From Chthoniobacterales bacterium (lineage in GTDB: Bacteria > Verrucomicrobiota > Verrucomicrobiia > Chthoniobacterales > UBA10450): a stretch of DNA of 31,652 bases. Position numbers and translations under genes: made by a program. Below are positions 8,628-15,557 of the stretch, one piece after another; position 1 is the stretch's first letter; each line of letters opens with the position of its first letter. The stretch covers positions 1 to 31,652 of the forward strand of contig JACCXA010000158.1 of assembly GCA_013697365.1 (NCBI GenBank). The letters are read 5' to 3'. A model generated the notes under the pieces. That model was not told the DNA's origin. It ran no database searches and saw only the letters and a program-made list of their open reading frames with translations.

Positions 8628-8664
8628 TCAGCCACGGATAGACACGGATGAAACACGGATTCAG
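8628..8664. repeat. CCACGGAT arm, downstream boundary of the GxxExxY gene
   Basis: The arm reads TCAGCCACGGATAGACACGG...AAACACGGATTCAG on the plus strand. It is the inverted partner of 9051-9086. Its inner end overlaps the TGA stop of the GxxExxY gene (8661-8663), and its outer end touches the malQ ATG. Confidence 0.9.
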
Positions 8665-9065
8665 AAAACAAGGCGCCTATGCGCAACCTTTGTTCTGCCG
8701 AAGTTCAAGAGCAGCCCGACTTTTAGCCCGGTGGCTTTCAACTCGTTCAATAACTGCGCTTCATCGTGCCTGTCGTAGTCTGCTGCGACCTTGATCTCGA
8801 CTACAACACAGCTGTCGACGAGGAGATCAGCATCGTAATCGCCGACGACTACGCCTTTGCACAGAACTTGGATTCGCGTCTCGACTTCAGCGGAACATCC
8901 GCGGCGAACCAACTCGACCTGCAACGCGCGCTGGTAAACACGCTCAAGGAAGCCATACCCAGGCTGCTGATGCACCTCGAGCGCCGCCCCAATGATCTTC
9001 TCAGTAGCCTCCCGGTGAAGCAGGTGAACAGGATGCTCCTCTGCTGCCTCTAATCCGTGTTTCAT
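8661..9065 (-). CDS. GxxExxY family protein (PD-(D/E)XK-like fold)
   Basis: The 134-residue protein carries the signature of the GxxExxY family: G38-F-L-E41-R-V-Y44, within EVHQQPGYGFLERVYQRAL. Downstream is a PD-(D/E)XK-like active-site arrangement (D80 in DADLLVD, E90-I-K92 in VVVEIKV, Q104 in EAQLLNELKATG) and the usual ending GLLLNFG. The family is nuclease-like by fold, and its biological role is not established. The start codon and first codons (MKHGL) are encoded by the repeat arm at 9051-9086 (ATGAAACACGGAT), and the stop lies in the arm at 8628-8664. The gene is thus exactly enclosed by an inverted repeat and looks like a cassette inserted between uvrD and malQ. Confidence 0.88.
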   Translation of the reverse strand: MKHGLEAAEEHPVHLLHREATEKIIGAALEVHQQPGYGFLERVYQRALQVELVRRGCSAEVETRIQVLCKGVVVGDYDADLLVDSCVVVEIKVAADYDRHDEAQLLNELKATGLKVGLLLNFGRTKVAHRRLVF

Positions 9066-9086
9066 CTGTATTAATCCGTGGCTAAA
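9051..9086. repeat. CCACGGAT arm, upstream boundary of the GxxExxY gene
   Basis: The plus strand reads TAATCCGTGTTTCATCTGTA...CCGTGGCTAAA, the inverted partner of 8628-8664. On the minus strand it contains AGATGAAACACGGAT, whose ATG is the start of the GxxExxY gene. It ends 8 bases from the uvrD stop codon. Confidence 0.9.
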
Positions 9087-9093
9087 GAAATCT

Positions 9094-11094
9094 TTACCCT
9101 CGGCCGACCTGCCAGTCCTCCAGCAGTTGGGTTGGGATCTCCTTCAGGAAACGCGACGGCCTTTGGAACATGTCGCCATACCCGGCATTGAAGCGCATCT
9201 GCGGGTAGGTCAGGTAAAGTTCATCCCGCGCCCGGGTGATGGCCACGTAGAAGAGCCGGCGCTCTTCTTCGATCGCTTCCGGCGCTTCGAGCGAGCGTGC
9301 GCTGGGGAACATTCCGTCCGTCAGCCAGATCACGAAAACGGTGTGATATTCCAGCCCTTTAGCCTGATGCACCGACGATAGATTCACCGCCTCGGTCTCG
9401 GCATTTTGGTTCGGCGCTGCCTCCGCGTCGACGTTGCTGATGAGTGCGAGTTGCGAGAGGAACTCGTGTGCGTCTTTGAACTGCCGCGCGAAAGCCGCCA
9501 GTTGATTGAGATCTTCGCGGCGCAGATCGTAATTCGAGAAATTCGCCTTCGCGTAGTCGTCGTAAATCGCCGCGACGATTGAGATAATCATTTCCGAAGG
9601 CGGATTCGCCGCACCTCGCGGCGCGATTTCATCCAGGGTATAAGCGAGTTGTTCCCAGGATTTCTTCGATCTCGCGCCGACCGGCATCGGGACGAGGCGC
9701 TCACTCCAGTTCGTGACCTCGCCATTTGCATGCAGCGACGCCTCCCACGCTCGCCAGAGCGTATCTGCGCTCTTGTTGCCGATGCCCGGCAACAGTTTCA
9801 CCATCCGCTTGAAGGCCACCTCGTCGCGTGAGTTCGCCACGAAGCGGATGAACGCCGCTACGTCCTTAATGTGCGCCTGCTCAAAGAAACGGACGCCGCT
9901 CGTGATTTGATAGGGAATTCCGCGGCGCGAAAGCTCGAGCTGTAGCTCCACCGCGTGGTAGTGCGCGCGATAAAGAATCGCGATCTCATCCAGCTCGATG
10001 CCTTCGTCACGAAGCTCCAGGATACGTTGCGCGACAAACTGCGCCTGTTCCCCACCATCGCGCAACGCCACGATGGCGGGCTTCAGTTCTTTCGTGTCAC
10101 GCGTTGCGCTCAGTTGCTTGCGGAATTGCTGCACGTTCGGGGCGATGGCCGCATTCGCGACGGCCAGAATTTCAGGCACGCTCCGGTAGTTCAGCTCGAT
10201 CTTGAAGATCTGCGCATCGGGATAGCGCTCCGGAAAAGCGAGGATGTTTTTGAAATTGGCACCGCGCCAGGAATAGATCGATTGCGCGTCATCGCCTACC
10301 ACCATCACGTTCCGATGCTCGGCCGCGAGCGTGTCGATGAAGTCTGCCTGGATCTTGTTTGTGTCCTGATACTCGTCCACGAGGATGAATTGAAATTGGC
10401 GCCGATAAAACGCGGCCACTTCCCCGTGCTCTTTAAGCATCCGGAGCGTCTTCTCGAGCAGATCGTCGAAGTCCATCGAGTTCGTGGCTTTTTTCTTCCG
10501 CTCATAGCGTGCGTGCACATCTTTGATCTGCTCTATCAGCGGCAGGAAATACGGGAACTTTTCCGCGAGCAGCTCCTCGATCGTCCGCTCGGTATTGACC
10601 GTGAAACTGAAAATGTCGGCGAGAACATCGCCTTTTGGGAACCGAATCTCCTTCGGGTTAATCCCAGCACCAGAGACGACGGTATCGATTAAATCCTTCT
10701 GATCTTCGCGGTCCAGAATCGTAAAGCTGCTCGAGTAACCGAGCACGGTCCCATGCCGCCGCAGCATGCGGTTCCCGATCGAGTGAAAGGTTCCGCCCCA
10801 AAGCCCGCTCGCGTCGACGGGCAAAAGGTTCGCGACGCGGTCGAGCATCTGTCGCGAGGCTTTGTTCGTGAACGTCAGGAGCAGGATGTTCCGCGGGTCG
10901 ACGCCATTTTCGAGCAGGTAGGCGACACGATAGGTGAGCGTCCGCGTCTTGCCGCTGCCCGCTCCCGCGATCACCAGCAATGGCCCGGGCGAAGCCGTCA
11001 CCGCCGCAAGCTGCTGCTCATTTAACTCAGCCGCGTAATCGATGTGAATCCCCGCCGCGGCAGGCGCGCGTTGGAGGATGTATTGGCGCGCCAT
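9094..11094 (-). CDS. uvrD: UvrD/PcrA/Rep-family 3'-5' DNA helicase
   Basis: The 666-residue superfamily-1A helicase unwinds DNA in repair and replication restart. Motifs run in order: Q-motif LNEQQLAAV (24-32), Walker A AGAGSGKT (43-50), LTFTNKAS, GTFHSIGNRMLRRHG, Walker B LVDEYQDTN (about 240), VGDDAQSIYSWRGA (motif III), LNYRSVPEIL (motif IV), VHQAKGLEYHTVFV (motif V) and RRLFYVAITRARDELYLT (motif VI). It lacks the long C-terminal tail of E. coli UvrD, so PcrA- or Rep-like is an equally good name. It is the first gene of the minus-strand run and diverges from ruvC. Confidence 0.93.
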   Translation of the reverse strand: MARQYILQRAPAAAGIHIDYAAELNEQQLAAVTASPGPLLVIAGAGSGKTRTLTYRVAYLLENGVDPRNILLLTFTNKASRQMLDRVANLLPVDASGLWGGTFHSIGNRMLRRHGTVLGYSSSFTILDREDQKDLIDTVVSGAGINPKEIRFPKGDVLADIFSFTVNTERTIEELLAEKFPYFLPLIEQIKDVHARYERKKKATNSMDFDDLLEKTLRMLKEHGEVAAFYRRQFQFILVDEYQDTNKIQADFIDTLAAEHRNVMVVGDDAQSIYSWRGANFKNILAFPERYPDAQIFKIELNYRSVPEILAVANAAIAPNVQQFRKQLSATRDTKELKPAIVALRDGGEQAQFVAQRILELRDEGIELDEIAILYRAHYHAVELQLELSRRGIPYQITSGVRFFEQAHIKDVAAFIRFVANSRDEVAFKRMVKLLPGIGNKSADTLWRAWEASLHANGEVTNWSERLVPMPVGARSKKSWEQLAYTLDEIAPRGAANPPSEMIISIVAAIYDDYAKANFSNYDLRREDLNQLAAFARQFKDAHEFLSQLALISNVDAEAAPNQNAETEAVNLSSVHQAKGLEYHTVFVIWLTDGMFPSARSLEAPEAIEEERRLFYVAITRARDELYLTYPQMRFNAGYGDMFQRPSRFLKEIPTQLLEDWQVGRG

Positions 11095-11225
11095 GGCCGT
11101 TAACCATTAGTGGCGCTCACCAGCCGTCGCAATTGACCGCCGCAGCTACGCCGACGCATTTGCCCCTATCCCATCGCAACGCCAAGCGAGCTTGAATCGG
11201 CGAGGCAGCCTGTCACGCTTGCACG
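11095..11225. promoter_or_regulatory. Divergent uvrD/ruvC intergenic region
   Basis: The 131-base gap separates two divergently transcribed DNA-repair genes and must hold promoters for both. I see no confident -35/-10 pair, LexA-like palindrome or repeat of the families seen elsewhere. Confidence 0.4.
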
Positions 11226-11729
11226 ATGCGGGTGCTGGCCATCGATGCCTCTTTGCGAAATTGCGGCGTTGCGATTGTCGAAGCGCTGAGCGGCAGGCAG
11301 CGCGCGCTTTATTACGGCGTTATTCATAACGCCCCGGCGCTGCGACCTTCAGCGTGTCTCGTGGCGATTCGCGAACAACTGGCGGATTTGATTTGCGAAC
11401 ATGAGCCAGTTTGCTGCGCACTCGAATCGGTCATTTACGTGCAGAGCTATAAGACGGCGATCGCCCTCGGGGCCGCTCGCGGAGCGGCGATCCTGGCAGC
11501 CGCGGAGCGAGGATTGCCTGTCTACGAGTATGCGCCCACCCGGATTAAGCAGGCCACGGTGGGTCGCGGGAGCGCGGACAAAGGGCAGGTGGCTTTCATG
11601 ATTCGCGCGCTCCTTGGTCTGACGGAGACGCCGGGACCTGATGCGGCGGATGCGCTCGCGATCGGAGTGACGCATCTGCGCTCTCAGGAAGCGGCGCGAC
11701 TCGGCGTGCCGGCAGGAGCGCAGATATGA
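11226..11729 (+). CDS. ruvC: Crossover junction endodeoxyribonuclease RuvC
   Basis: The 167-residue Holliday-junction resolvase has an RNase-H-like fold. The four expected acidic residues are visible: D7 in MRVLAIDASLRNCG, E67 in CALESVIY, and D139 and D142 in GPDAADALAIGVTH. The length is typical. It acts with RuvAB in recombination, but ruvA and ruvB are not next to it. It is followed after 7 bases by a CCACGGAT palindrome that separates it from lipB. Confidence 0.92.
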   Translation: MRVLAIDASLRNCGVAIVEALSGRQRALYYGVIHNAPALRPSACLVAIREQLADLICEHEPVCCALESVIYVQSYKTAIALGAARGAAILAAAERGLPVYEYAPTRIKQATVGRGSADKGQVAFMIRALLGLTETPGPDAADALAIGVTHLRSQEAARLGVPAGAQI

Positions 11730-11736
11730 GGAGATC

Positions 11737-11815
11737 TTCAGCCACGGATGGACACGGATTAGGAACAATTCAGATTCTTCTCATCCGTGGAAATCCGTGT
11801 TTATCCGTGGCTGAA
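11737..11815. repeat. CCACGGAT-family palindrome between ruvC and lipB
   Basis: A 79-base inverted repeat begins TTCAGCCACGGATGGACACGG and ends with ATCCGTGTTTATCCGTGGCTGAA. It sits immediately after the ruvC stop and 27 bases before the lipB start, and could form a stable hairpin in the transcript. It lacks the AAACACGGAT box in its left arm. Confidence 0.9.
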
Positions 11816-11842
11816 TTTCCTTCCGTTTCCTGAGCCCGCGCA

Positions 11843-12601
11843 ATGCAAGTTGAGTCCGAACCTCGCCTCTCGCCACGCTGGTTGGGACGAATGCGCTACG
11901 CCGACGCGCTTGCGATGCAGGAAAAGATCGTCGCGCGCAAACGCGCGGAGGCGGCACGGCCCGATGAAATACTCCTGCTCGAACACGAGCCCGTTTACAC
12001 CATTGGGCGGACGCCGGACCGCTCCAGCTTGCTGGGGGCTTCGCATCTGCCACACCCGCTCTTCCCGATCAATCGCGGCGGGCAGGCCACTTACCATGGG
12101 CCGGGTCAGCTCGTCGGCTACCCAATTATAGATTTGCGGCGCAAGGGCCAGGATCTGCACCGGTATCTCCGCTGGATTGAAGGCACACTTGTGGAGTTGC
12201 TTTCGAGCTACGGCATTGCTGCGCAGACACGAGCGAGCCTCACCGGCGTCTGGGTGGCGGACCGCAAGATCGCGTCCATCGGCGTGGGCGTGCGCCAATG
12301 GGTCACGATGCATGGCTTCGCGCTGAATGTCGCGGGCGATCTCTCGGCCTTTGACCACATCGTGCCGTGCGGAATCACGAATGTGAAGATGACGTCGATC
12401 GAAAAAGAGTCTGCGGGGACATGGTCGGTTGAAGAAGTCGCAGCGCGCGCGGGTGAGTTTTTCGCGAGGGCGTTGCCCGATCTAAGGCATGAAGCAACCA
12501 GCAGCGACGGCGCACGCGTAGACACACATGATGATCCCGCTCGAAGACGGCGCAGCCGACATTCTGGGGAAGGCGCAGCGCGGCCTTGGGATTTCCGATA
12601 G
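11843..12601 (+). CDS. lipB: Octanoyltransferase LipB
   Basis: This enzyme transfers octanoyl from octanoyl-ACP to lipoyl domains, the first step of protein lipoylation. Family features are RGGQATYHGPGQLVGYPI (78-95), the catalytic lysine K142 in RKIASIGVGVR and the catalytic cysteine C176 in HIVPCGITN. The core ends near residue 215. The last ~35 residues are basic, low-complexity and overlap the next gene by 74 bases, so they are probably dispensable. No lipA is adjacent in the window. Confidence 0.93.
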   Translation: MQVESEPRLSPRWLGRMRYADALAMQEKIVARKRAEAARPDEILLLEHEPVYTIGRTPDRSSLLGASHLPHPLFPINRGGQATYHGPGQLVGYPIIDLRRKGQDLHRYLRWIEGTLVELLSSYGIAAQTRASLTGVWVADRKIASIGVGVRQWVTMHGFALNVAGDLSAFDHIVPCGITNVKMTSIEKESAGTWSVEEVAARAGEFFARALPDLRHEATSSDGARVDTHDDPARRRRSRHSGEGAARPWDFR

Positions 12602-13355
12602 TGAATTGGCGGAAGACTCCGGCGTGCGACCGGAGCAAGTCCGACAACTGCGCGATGGGAAGATCAACACAGAAGTCGCCGAGCGCGTGGCGCCACGGCT
12701 GGGTTTGCACGCGCCGTCATTGCTGCGTTTGGCCGAAGGGACGTGGGAGCCGGCACAACTCGCCCAGATCGACGGCGTCGCTCAGTTCAACACGCAGTAC
12801 GGCGACATGACGGTGAACGCGTATTTGTTGTGGGACTCGCGCACACGCGAGGCGATCGCTTTCGACACGGGAGCGGATTGCGCGGAAATGCTGCGCCTAG
12901 CGGGGGAAGAGAAGCTCGCGATCAAATTGATCCTTTTGACGCATGCCCATTCCGATCACGTCGCGGACCTTCCGCGGCTGCAGGCGGAAACGGGCGCGCC
13001 GACTTTCATTTCACAGCACGAATCAGCCACTGGCGCAGAGCGCATCAAGGAAGGAAAACAGTTCCAACTTGGCGGCCTCAGGGTTGAGACGCGGCTTACG
13101 TCGGGACATTCCGCGGGTGGAATCACCTACGTGGTCAACGGTTTGGTCCGCACTGTTGCAGTAGTTGGCGACTCACTCTTCGCAGGCTCGATGGGCGGCG
13201 GCGCGGTCTCGTATCAAGACGCTCTCCGGAACAACCTCGAGAAGATCCTCACGTTACCGGAAGACACGATCGTCTGTCCGGGACACGGCCCGCTGACGAC
13301 AGTCGGGAAAGAGAAGCGCGACAATCCATTCTTCGCAGCGACGTTCCAAAGATGA
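12528..13355 (+). CDS. Metallo-beta-lactamase-fold hydrolase with N-terminal HTH domain
   Basis: The 275-residue protein joins two modules. Residues ~12-70 resemble an XRE-like helix-turn-helix (ISDSELAEDSGVRPEQVRQLRDGK). Residues ~85-265 are a metallo-beta-lactamase domain with THAHSDH (H139, H141, D143, H144), H194 in TSGHSAGG, D215 in VVGDSLFAG and H253 in CPGHGPL. This metal set fits the glyoxalase II-like branch that hydrolyses thioesters or similar substrates. The fusion suggests a sensor or regulated enzyme, but it may simply be an accessory domain. It overlaps lipB by 74 bases and the next gene by 4 (ATGA). Confidence 0.85.
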   Translation: MMIPLEDGAADILGKAQRGLGISDSELAEDSGVRPEQVRQLRDGKINTEVAERVAPRLGLHAPSLLRLAEGTWEPAQLAQIDGVAQFNTQYGDMTVNAYLLWDSRTREAIAFDTGADCAEMLRLAGEEKLAIKLILLTHAHSDHVADLPRLQAETGAPTFISQHESATGAERIKEGKQFQLGGLRVETRLTSGHSAGGITYVVNGLVRTVAVVGDSLFAGSMGGGAVSYQDALRNNLEKILTLPEDTIVCPGHGPLTTVGKEKRDNPFFAATFQR

Positions 13356-14245
13356 ACATCGGTTTCGTGGGTGTCGGACGAATGGGCGCGAACATGGCGC
13401 GCCGCTTACAGGAGCGCGGGTTTCATGTCACGACTCTGTTTGACACGAATCGAACGACGGTGACCGCACTCGCGAGCGAACTTAGCGCCACGGCGTGCCC
13501 GACACTGGGCGACGTGACCGCTGGCGCGGACGTCATCTTTACGGTCGTTTCCGATAACACCGCGATGCGCGCAATTTTTTCCGGCGCAGACAACCTGCTC
13601 GTGAACGCAAGTGGCAAGATCTTCATCAATTGCGCGACGGTTTCACCGGAGGTGCACGAGGAAGTGGAGGAGCTCGCGCAGAAGGCCGGCGCAGAAACGC
13701 TGGAAGCGTGCATGGCTTCCAGCATTACGCAGGCGCGGGAAGGGTCGCTTTATCTGATGTGCGGGGGGAATGAGGAGACGTTTGCGCGCGCAGAGCCGCT
13801 TCTCCGCGAGCTGAGCTCGTCGTTGCGCTTTGTCGGCAAGACGGGAGAAGCCGCGAAGGTGAAGGCGCTCGTGAATATGGTGATGAATATCAATACCGCG
13901 GGTCTCGCGGAAGGTCTTGGGCTCGGCGATGCCCTCGGGCTCGACCTTGCGATGTTACGAGAGGTCTTTGGTCAAACGGGCGCCGCATCGCGCGTCCTTC
14001 AGACGGATGCGGACGACATGCAGAACCGCGATCACGCCTGTTTCTTCTCCGCAGCGCACGCCGCCAAAGACAGCGGGATCGCGCTCGACCTGGCGGATGA
14101 AGTCGGATTAGACCTGCCGGTCGCGACCGCGACCAGGGAACAATACAAACGGATGATCGCGCAAGGTCTGGGCGAGCTCGATAAGTCCGGCATCGCTGAG
14201 CTGACCTTCAAGTCACGGCACCAACACTCGGGCGACCGTGTGTAA
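13352..14245 (+). CDS. NAD(P)-dependent beta-hydroxyacid dehydrogenase family oxidoreductase
   Basis: The 297-residue protein belongs to the 3-hydroxyisobutyrate dehydrogenase/GLYR1 family. It has the N-terminal dinucleotide motif GFVGVGRMGANMA (4-16) and the catalytic-lysine region KVKALVNMVM (K171, N175). Long helices follow, including the FFSAAHAAKDSGIALDLA segment typical of the C-terminal domain. The substrate loop usually read as DAPVSGG is EACMASS here (about 118-124), so the substrate may differ from classical members. The start ATG overlaps the stop of the MBL gene (13352-13355), which suggests they work on a common pathway. Confidence 0.87.
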   Translation: MNIGFVGVGRMGANMARRLQERGFHVTTLFDTNRTTVTALASELSATACPTLGDVTAGADVIFTVVSDNTAMRAIFSGADNLLVNASGKIFINCATVSPEVHEEVEELAQKAGAETLEACMASSITQAREGSLYLMCGGNEETFARAEPLLRELSSSLRFVGKTGEAAKVKALVNMVMNINTAGLAEGLGLGDALGLDLAMLREVFGQTGAASRVLQTDADDMQNRDHACFFSAAHAAKDSGIALDLADEVGLDLPVATATREQYKRMIAQGLGELDKSGIAELTFKSRHQHSGDRV

Positions 14246-14255
14246 CCAGAAAAGA

Positions 14256-14346
14256 AGCAGCCACAGATTTATACAAATGAAACACAGATTCAGAAAGGCG
14301 GCTGGATGTCTTCATCTGTGTCAATCTGTGTTCATCGGTGGCTAAA
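14256..14346. repeat. CCACGGAT-family palindrome upstream of the HNH gene
   Basis: A diverged 91-base inverted repeat. The left arm is AGCAGCCACAGATTTATACA...AAACACAGATTCAG. The right arm is TCATCTGTGTCAATCTGTGTTCATCGGTGGCTAAA. The CACAGAT variant replaces CACGGAT in most units, with compensating changes in both arms. The right end supplies GTGGCTAAA, the start of the HNH gene. Confidence 0.85.
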
Positions 14347-14679
14347 TTTCTCGCTGCAGGAATCTGCGCGATCTGCGGTCGTGACGAGACTTTGACGCGG
14401 CACCATCTCATTCCGCGCACGCGTCATTGCAACAAGAAGAACAAACGCGACTTCGAGCGCGCGGCCGTACGGCGGGTGGTTGGGATCTGCGGGCCGTGTC
14501 ACTCCCAGATCCATCAGCTGCTTTCCGAGAAGGAACTGGAGCGCGAGTTCAACACGATTGAAAAGTTGAAGGCTCATCCGGGTGTCTCGAAATTCGCCGC
14601 CTGGGTACAGACGAAGCCGCATGGCTTCAAGGCCGCAATGCAGAAAGCGGGGAGCAGGAAAGTTCTGGCCACGGATTAA
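14338..14679 (+). CDS. HNH-endonuclease-like zinc protein
   Basis: The 113-residue protein has paired metal-binding motifs C10-x2-C13 (ICAICGR) and C51-x2-C54-H (ICGPCHSQIH), enclosing the HNH-like TLTRHHLIPRTRH (H22, H23). The tail KLKAHPGVSKFAAWVQTKPHGF is typical of small HNH proteins in environmental bacteria. Function is unknown; nuclease activity is inferred from the fold. The only sensible start is GTG at 14338, which belongs to the right end of the upstream repeat (GTGGCTAAA). The stop TAA and the last residues VLATD come from the next repeat (GCCACGGATTAA). The gene has no adjacent promoter-like sequence outside the repeat. Confidence 0.78.
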   Translation: MAKFLAAGICAICGRDETLTRHHLIPRTRHCNKKNKRDFERAAVRRVVGICGPCHSQIHQLLSEKELEREFNTIEKLKAHPGVSKFAAWVQTKPHGFKAAMQKAGSRKVLATD

Positions 14680-14744
14680 CACACATTTTCGCGGATGAAG
14701 AGATCGATAGCTTCCTCCTTATCCGTGTTCATCCGTGGCTAAAG
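14666..14744. repeat. CCACGGAT-family palindrome between the HNH gene and fdhD
   Basis: A 79-base inverted repeat runs from TGGCCACGGATTAACACACA to TTATCCGTGTTCATCCGTGGCTAAAG. It lies between convergent genes and contributes both stop codons: TAA of the HNH gene (14677-14679, plus) and TAG of fdhD (14741-14739, minus). As a hairpin between convergent genes it could act as a bidirectional terminator, although it has no T-tract. Confidence 0.9.
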
Positions 14745-15557
14745 ATTCTTAGGCTCAGCCCGGATCCGCTCACCGCCAGCATAAACGTTCATTGTTTCGC
14801 CACGGAGAAATCCGATCAGGGTTTGATTGCTTTCTCGCGCGAACTCGACCGCGAGGGTGGTTGGCGCCGAGATCGCCGCGACAATCGAGATTCCGCCTGC
14901 CAAGGCTTTTTGCATCATCTCGAATGAGACCCGGCCGCTGAGCAGCAGGACACGGCCGTGCAACGGGAGCTGGTTCTCCAGGAATGCATGGCCGATCAGC
15001 TTATCGAGCGCGTTGTGACGTCCGACATCTTCGCGGATGCTTTGCAACTCGCCGTGGAGGTCGAAAAGCGCGCAGGCGTGCAAGCCGCCTGTCTGCGCGA
15101 ACGTTTCCTGTTTCGCGCGGATCTTCACTGGCAGCGTCGACAACGTTTCCGTCGTGACCCGACAATCATCGAGCACGGCGGGATACGTTTTCTGCACCGC
15201 GTCGATCGTCGCCTTGCTGCAAATGCCGCAGCTCGATGAGCTGAAGACGTGGCGCGTCAACCTGGCGGCATCGAACACCGCCGGATTGCGCAGCGTAACG
15301 TTGACCGCGTTTTCGCCGTTGCCGCATTGCGTCAGGTCGAAGATGTCCGCCACCGCATGCACGAGGTTTTCGCTCAGGAGAAACCCGGCCGCGAGTTCGC
15401 GGTCATGTCCAGGGGTGCGCATAACCACGGCGACGCTGTGGCCTTCGATTCGGATCTCGAGCGGTTCCTCAACCGCGACGTAATCCGGACCCTCCATCGC
15501 AGCGACGTCGGCACCGTAGCGCTGCACCGACGCGACGCGACTTGCGGCGCTCTTCAT
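14739..15557 (-). CDS. fdhD: Formate dehydrogenase accessory sulfurtransferase FdhD
   Basis: The 272-residue protein matches FdhD, which passes sulfur from a cysteine desulfurase to the molybdenum cofactor of FdhF-type enzymes. Visible features are EEPLEIRIEG, the mobile-loop cysteine pair C110-x2-C113 (SSCGICSKATID), EDVGRHNALDKLIG and SGRVSFEMMQKAL. The start ATG overlaps the stop of the molybdo-oxidoreductase (15554-15557, ATGA), as expected for a dedicated partner. The C-terminus ends at KNL with the stop provided by the CCACGGAT repeat. Confidence 0.95.
   Translation of the reverse strand: MKSAASRVASVQRYGADVAAMEGPDYVAVEEPLEIRIEGHSVAVVMRTPGHDRELAAGFLLSENLVHAVADIFDLTQCGNGENAVNVTLRNPAVFDAARLTRHVFSSSSCGICSKATIDAVQKTYPAVLDDCRVTTETLSTLPVKIRAKQETFAQTGGLHACALFDLHGELQSIREDVGRHNALDKLIGHAFLENQLPLHGRVLLLSGRVSFEMMQKALAGGISIVAAISAPTTLAVEFARESNQTLIGFLRGETMNVYAGGERIRAEPKNL

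Noticed and set aside
7536..8651. Long plus-strand open frame (371 codons) opposite malQ
   Set aside because: Antisense shadow caused by high GC; malQ motifs and catalytic residues are intact on the minus strand.
6795..14744. CRISPR array as an explanation of the repeated CCACGGAT units
   Set aside because: The units are inverted, dispersed between genes and without regular spacers; no cas genes are present.
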